NCBI GenBank assembly: GCA_030430575.1
Contig: JAUIKF010000016.1
Span: 1 to 64,000, forward strand
DNA from: Bacteroidia bacterium
Lineage (GTDB): Bacteria; Bacteroidota; Bacteroidia; J057
DNA: 64,000 bases
Direction: 5' to 3'
Under the pieces are notes generated by a model. It was given only the letters and a program-made list of their open reading frames with translations, ran no database searches and was not told the DNA's origin. This document shows positions 61,701-64,000 of the stretch, in pieces. Position 1 is the stretch's first letter, and the number at the start of each line of letters is the position of its first letter. The translations under genes were made by a program, and so were the position numbers.

Positions 61701-64000
61701 GGATGTATTGTTGTGAAGTGTTCAGGTTGCTGCCCATAGGATTGGCGATCGTAGAATCGACCAACCCCACCCCTGGTGACCAGCGATAGTCATAGCCTGC
61801 GGTGCCGCCAATAGCATTTCCATGGAGTTGAAAAGTATTCTGGTAGCAAATCAGCGTATCAGCTCCTGCGTCTGCCGTCAATTGCGGATTGACGGTGACA
61901 CGCATGGAATCGATGGCTGTACAGCCTCTTCCGTCCACTACAAGAAGGGTATAGGTCTGCGTTGCAGAGAGATTGCCCCCCCTTGGGTTCAGGATGCTTG
62001 AGTCGGTTAAGCCCAACGCGGGCGACCATTGGTACACATAATTGCTATCGCCCCCTGCAACGACCCCCGTCAACTGGAAGGAATCTTGAAAACACACCAG
62101 GGTATCCATGCCTGCATTGGCAGTGGGGTTGGGAAATACCGTGATATACAGGGTATCAAACACTTGACAATCTGCCGAGTCGGTCGTGAGGATGAGTTGG
62201 TGGGTGCCTACACCTGCCAGGAGCGGATCAAAGCGATCGGGCTGGATCAGGCCATTGCTAGTGCTGCTCCAGAGATAATCGATGGTAGGGAAAAAATTGC
62301 TTAAGGTAATGATGCCGTCATTGATACACATATCGAAATCTGGCCCCGCACTGATGGAGTCTTTTTCTATCACCCTGACTTGCATGGTTGCGCTGTCTCG
62401 GCAGCCATTGGTCGCTACAAAGGTGTATAGCAGGAAATGCACCCCTAGTCCTGCACTGTCAGACAGGAAGATGCCATTGATGGGATCCGTCACGCCATTT
62501 CCCGACCAAGTCCCTTGACCATTTACCGTAGGACCGTATCCTGTGAGCACAATCGGCCCATCATCCAAACAATAACTCACGCTATCGAGCACTGTCACCA
62601 CAGGCGATTGGCGGACAGTGATCGTGGTTGTATCCACCCCAAAGCAGCCCGTCGAGCTGTCGCCATAGCAATAAATCAAGAAGCCTGTAAACACCGAATC
62701 AGGGGTAAAAAAGCCCAGGGAATCTATTTTGGGTCCTTTCCAGAATCCGCCAGATGGAAAGCCTGTTAACTGAATGGGGGTATTGTCTTGACAAATAGAG
62801 AGCGGCGGGCCAGCGTCAACTGGTGGAGCGGAAAAAACCGTGATATTGATGGTATCTGTCACATAACAAAAGGCAATACCAAAATTGTAAATGGCCTGAT
62901 ATACCCCTGGCATGGTGGGCGTAAACACCCCTGAAGATGTGATGCTGTCGCCTGTCCAGTAGCCCCCGGGCGGGCCCCCAGTCAGTTGGATACTCCCCTG
63001 ACTGAGACACATACTGGTGTCATTGCCTGCATTGGCCGCCGTGGGCGGAATGGCATAGAAAGAGACGGAGTCTCTTACCGTCCCGCAGTCATTGTCCATC
63101 TGGACGATGATCGTATTATTCCCCGACCCAAAGGTGATGACAGGTGGAATAGAATCAGTGGATGAAGAAGGAATTCCCCCAATAAACTGCCAATTAAAGG
63201 CCACAGAATCATTACCCAAATTATACAGAACTACGGTATCCAAACTGAGCGCCAAGCCCCCACATACAGTGTCGATAGGCAATAAATTCACTGTTGGGCG
63301 ATCCTTTACCACGATGGTATCCATCCAGGTAGCAGGTTGACATTGATTTTCCGCTACCAAAGTGACGACATAAGTACCCGCCCGATGGAAGATCAGGATG
63401 GGTTCCTTGCTGTTCATCGTCGTAAGGGTAGGGGGAAAGGGGGGCGGATTGGGTCGCGTACCAAAGCCCCAGCCTGTGGGAGGGTCTACCGACCAGGTAT
63501 AGCCAACACCCGTTGTGGGGGTCGTATTATTGGTGAAATCAACCGCAAGATTGGTACAGCCCAATGAGTCGCTGAGCGTATAGGTGACATCTATCTTGGG
63601 GGTGTCGATGACCGTAATGGGCACGCTTGCAGTTCGAGTTCCACACTCATTGGTCCCTGTCACCGTAGCGAGATAGGTGCCTACGCCTTGGGTATAGGCA
63701 TGTGTTTCAACCAAAAATCCATTTAACAAAACGGTCCCATCCCCAAAGTCCCAATTGATGGTATCTATGGCACAACTGCTCCCTGCATCAAAGGTCACAA
63801 AGGGACTGTCCACACAGACGGTGTCTTCATCGGGAATCAGCCGAGGTACGGGAAAAGTCTTTACCCTTACAGGCGAGGTAATGAAGTGGGGCGAACTCGG
63901 CGCTGGACAGGAATTATAGGCTTTTAGGGTTACATTAAATGAAACCCCACCGGTGGCAATCTGGCAAGGATTGAGACCTGCCAGGCTATACAAATGGGAT
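52756..64000 (-). CDS. Giant PKD/Ig-like repeat adhesin with T9SS type B tail (5' end outside window)
   Basis: The open frame runs through the right edge with at least 3,745 codons here and no start or signal peptide visible. From the right edge the chain has PKD/Ig domains (for example FGDGTVLLNGFL, VSFNVTLKAYN). Next come about 20 Ig-like domains of 80 residues each (NAGPDTLVCFRDSFQLAGS, NDSIGVVASALDSLICYGQS), organised as a 403-residue five-domain unit repeated about four times. Then come some ten PKD domains (WAWNFGDGSP, WRWDFGNGDT), an FN3-like segment (residues 3,460-3,640) and the type B tail (FHIPNAFTPNGDGHNEFFEI ... FSRWGVKMFE ... VPEGVYVYVIDV). It is a T9SS-exported surface adhesin. 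Convergent with the OsmC gene. Confidence 0.92.
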   Translation of the reverse strand, partial: SHLYSLAGLNPCQIATGGVSFNVTLKAYNSCPAPSSPHFITSPVRVKTFPVPRLIPDEDTVCVDSPFVTFDAGSSCAIDTINWDFGDGTVLLNGFLVETHAYTQGVGTYLATVTGTNECGTRTASVPITVIDTPKIDVTYTLSDSLGCTNLAVDFTNNTTPTTGVGYTWSVDPPTGWGFGTRPNPPPFPPTLTTMNSKEPILIFHRAGTYVVTLVAENQCQPATWMDTIVVKDRPTVNLLPIDTVCGGLALSLDTVVLYNLGNDSVAFNWQFIGGIPSSSTDSIPPVITFGSGNNTIIVQMDNDCGTVRDSVSFYAIPPTAANAGNDTSMCLSQGSIQLTGGPPGGYWTGDSITSSGVFTPTMPGVYQAIYNFGIAFCYVTDTINITVFSAPPVDAGPPLSICQDNTPIQLTGFPSGGFWKGPKIDSLGFFTPDSVFTGFLIYCYGDSSTGCFGVDTTTITVRQSPVVTVLDSVSYCLDDGPIVLTGYGPTVNGQGTWSGNGVTDPINGIFLSDSAGLGVHFLLYTFVATNGCRDSATMQVRVIEKDSISAGPDFDMCINDGIITLSNFFPTIDYLWSSTSNGLIQPDRFDPLLAGVGTHQLILTTDSADCQVFDTLYITVFPNPTANAGMDTLVCFQDSFQLTGVVAGGDSNYVYQWSPALGLTDSSILNPRGGNLSATQTYTLLVVDGRGCTAIDSMRVTVNPQLTADAGADTLICYQNTFQLHGNAIGGTAGYDYRWSPGVGLVDSTIANPMGSNLNTSQQYILTITDANGCMAVDTVMVMVNDSILVSASATDSLICFGDTTTLIATTSGGAGSLSYLWSPLNDTTAIVSSGALFADQQFLVAVTDSVGCFAFDTVLVTVSPLLQPNAGPDQGLCLGDSLTLGAMPTQTGGIPPYTCSWDSAGVAWSTTCNPVITGLTQPTQFVLTVTDSAGCTASDSVRIIASPPVSVDAGSDALVCYGDSLRVNAQFQGGIGPFTFQWTSTQPISPANSQNPLLTNLTASAWVIVEITDSIGCQAIDSMFVVVNPQVIAQAGLDTLVCYQDSFQLGGNAMGGNNSYTYQWSPATGLLQTNIANPRGGNLTAPQTYTLLVSDSLGCTGIDSMQVIVNPPLVALAGPDTLVCFRDSFQLAGSALGGAGGYTYSWSPALASVANPRGGNLTATQAFVLTVTDSSGCTAVDTVMVIVNDSIGVVASALDSLICYGQSTQLMASANGGSGGFGFAWSHGPVGANASTGALLADQQFVVTATDAIGCSASDDVTVRVSPVFVADAGPDQGLCLGDSLTLGAMPTQMGGIPPYTCSWDSAGVLWATACNPVITGLTQPTQFVLTVTDSAGCTASDSVTIIAAPLLVVDAGPDTLVCFGDSLQANALVQGGIGPFSYQWTSTQILSNDTIPNPVLQTLTASAWVVVQVTDSIGCIAIDSFFVTVNPQMIANAGLDTLICYQDSFQLAGSAIGGDSSYVYQWSPALGLVQTNIANPRGGNLSTSQTYTLLVTDGKGCTAVDSMQVIVNPQLIANAGPDTLVCFRDSFQLAGSAAGGAGGYTYNWSPTLASVANPSGGNLTASQTYILTVTDSNGCTAVDTVMVIVNDSIGVVASALDSLICYGQSTQLMASANGGSGGFGFAWSHGPAGASVSSGTLLANQQFIVTATDVVGCSAMDDVTVRVSAFFVANAGPDLGLCLGDSIVLGAMPTQSGGLPPYTCSWDSAGVLWSTACNPVITGLTQTTSFVLTVTDSAGCIAIDTVIITAAPLLTVDAGPDTLVCFGDSLQANALVQGGIGPFIYQWTSAQTLSNDTIPNPVLQTLTASAWVIVQVTDSIGCQAIDSFFVTVNPQLIANAGLDTLICYQDSFQLAGSAVGGDSSYMYQWSPAGGLVQTNLSNPRGGNLSSTQTYTLLVTDGKGCTAIDSMQVIVNPQLITNAGPDTLVCFRDSFQLAGSAAGGAGGYIYSWSPTLAPVANPVGGNLTASQTYILTVTDSNGCTAVDTVMVIVNDSIGVVASALDSLICYGQSTQLMASANGGSGGFGFAWSHGPAGTPVSTGALLADQSFIVTVTDTVGCSATDDVTVLVSPFFVANAGPDQGLCLGDSLVLGGMPTQAGGLPPYTCSWDSAGILWSTACNPVIKGLTQPTPFVLTVTDSAGCIASDTVNIIAAPLLTVDAGLDTLVCFGDSLQANALVQGGIGPFMYQWTSTQTLSNATLSNPVLQNLTASAWVVVQVTDSIGCIAIDSFFVTVNPDIVITLPLDSVCDGQNIVMNNSVTGGTSPYQYQWNPGTFLSATNVLNPQVINLTQTTNYTVAVTDSVNCVDSAHTTVTFVPLPQPAFTISYACAPDSACVGDSITLTDISVAPVGGTPIQLVQWDVDDDGQIDYTGSQVTFVYPNKGLYTIKQYVTSAAGCLDSTTQQIQVSEIPTAAFTLNPHQACAPFQFTLTDQSSGYIKDYHWEIFGRTPAGAAVVVYSSTQATPTNLPQLPQGRLGDTTFYVRFTVSNCCGAHSFLDSMTIQPLPLVGFATSQDTGCAPINIRFLANQFVTVQQTDSIVFHWGDGDSLIVHPINVGPIRWDTVSHTFAGLPFDTVTYQVTLTAYTPCGDSSYTAPIYVKPNQVRSFFNTAFDQGCEDHTVRVINQAAGNNLLVTWCFNFDTLTHSCIDTLVYEPSDTVYYTYTQPGDYVIAQFVNDGCSHDTSYFVVHVWPKPTANFTVSQFCLGDSALFTNQSAINDTANAPGSVIAGYRWTFTQQDSSLQINPSFLFDTAGTYSVTLVAISDKQCADTVTKPVTILPPPSANLAVANTCVGDSSQLTDLSQGFHNGISHWWVDWGDGLRDTVIAPAIFPLKHLYAAEGTYTVRWAIVDGSGCRDTTSITTTVHPLPIADFVADTACHQTATQFTDMSFTQINGAPINRWDWTYGDGFGAITPVSTTSHTYMQAGIYTAGLTVRDLNGCEHSALLLVQVDTLPQPAFVADSVCFGEITTFTDQSRATSNPLMSWAWSFGDGGMDSVQHTNHQYGTSGIYGVSLTATDNRGCEATLTDNVVVFQLPDAAYGPMDSAGCAPFEVPFVDQSVGYGATISRWNWDFGSAGVANAQNPTQTFGLVDTFTIRLEITDSNGCKDTTMGRIISWEGPMAAFIGIDSLGCAPQVVTFTNQSTGPYPLTGWAWNFGDGSPINNQLDPMHNYLLDGQYTVTLIATDIHGCRDTAEKVNYVKLSHPQASFSQDLTAGCPGTWIQFTDLSVQDTALMSWRWDFGNGDTSNVQHPSYQYHVPGIYDVTLTVTNVLGCTHTFTRPLAVEIYTPPTAGFDYTTDSLCSGVAVILQSTSSQGSSPISSFQWQLGDGNTASGATVSYTYAAPGTYPVTLIISDGNTCKDTLEQALVSRPPLEVDFEMSETAICASAPITFTGLVQSNSQVVTWAWDFGDGEPAEYGEVITHIFFQEDSFTITLIATDIHGCMDTVVKANAISTIAYTGTEEVVRATVVDNLDVLVEWRKVQHPWGAQIQVERYNPNTFGWDNPRTYDDLERTFFLDKGVFVQDESYTYRINVLDVCGDYTAYSNVGKSILLNFRDEDPKDNLVTLYWTAYRGWTGGVEKYEIQVFDDSLGMFVQRDVVPGTDTAYVEGDLPFDGDLSSCLYRIKAYEQFGNDTISYSNYVQIALGPEFHIPNAFTPNGDGHNEFFEIKLPPLIENTDNYRIRIFSRWGVKMFESNDVGTHWDGRYKGEWVPEGVYVYVIDVTGKLDQEKTFTGTVTVIR
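57270..62110. repeat. Tandem 1,209-bp super-repeat units in giant adhesin gene
   Basis: Units start near 57,270, 58,479, 59,688 and 60,897. Corresponding words recur exactly 1,209 bp (403 codons) apart, for example gtgacaaaaaaggagtcaat around 58,499 and 59,708. Each unit encodes five Cys-containing Ig-like domains with different starts (LVCFGDSLQ, LICYQDSFQ, LVCFRDSFQ, LICYGQSTQ, LCLGDSL). The first three units are closest; the fourth is more diverged. Confidence 0.85.

Overview
The window looks like chromosome of a Bacteroidota bacterium, most likely a Saprospiria relative (Lewinella/Haliscomenobacter type). This rests on protein families and repeats, not on a marker gene; no rRNA or tRNA gene was found. 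Supporting signs are six large secreted proteins with type IX secretion (T9SS) sorting tails of type A or type B, Bacteroidota-restricted families (DUF4212, DUF4199, DUF5916/CBM9-like, a DUF6503-like lipoprotein), a promoter of the Bacteroidota -33/-7 type upstream of a two-component operon, and intergenic space filled with hairpin-forming interspersed repeats.

Layout. 0.1-14.8 kb is mainly housekeeping and metabolism: a FrnE-like DsbA protein, an MFS transporter, a beta-helix lipoprotein, an NdpA-type nucleoid protein, a very short tail-collar protein, a lipoprotein, an acetate module (DUF4212 subunit, SLC5 symporter, acetyl-CoA synthetase), a PemK/MazF-like three-gene cluster and a DUF5916 outer-membrane barrel. 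15-25 kb is regulatory. A secreted TPR-CHAT protease-like protein converges on a membrane TPR protein with an anti-sigma-like N-terminus, and an ECF sigma factor follows. After a T9SS cargo gene comes a TPR histidine kinase/LytTR regulator pair. 25-33 kb holds two large secreted proteins: a beta-helix with type A tail, and a lectin with 13 SprB-like repeats and type B tail. 33-41 kb has a saccharopine-dehydrogenase-like enzyme, a VPS10/BNR exo-propeller protein, a LolA-like protein with an extremely acidic tail, DUF4199 and a fatty-acid desaturase. 41-48 kb has a PKD adhesin (type B) and a seven-bladed FDPN propeller (type A). 48-52.6 kb has an OSBS/NSAR enolase-superfamily enzyme, an AraC regulator, a beta-hydroxyacid dehydrogenase and an OsmC protein. 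From 52.7 kb to the right edge runs one giant adhesin gene (over 3,745 codons, 5' end outside) with 403-residue tandem super-repeats.

The best candidate for an undescribed system is the ECF sigma / transmembrane anti-sigma-TPR / TPR-CHAT set at 15-20 kb. Its parts suggest proteolytic control of a sigma factor across the inner membrane, comparable in logic to the TPR-CHAT/Csx30/RpoE branch of type III-E CRISPR but with no CRISPR components here. Other notable points are two orphan T9SS sorting-tail remnants, a perfect 24-bp-arm palindrome inside a sorting-tail coding sequence, and a repeat family that forms the last codons and stop codons of several unrelated genes.
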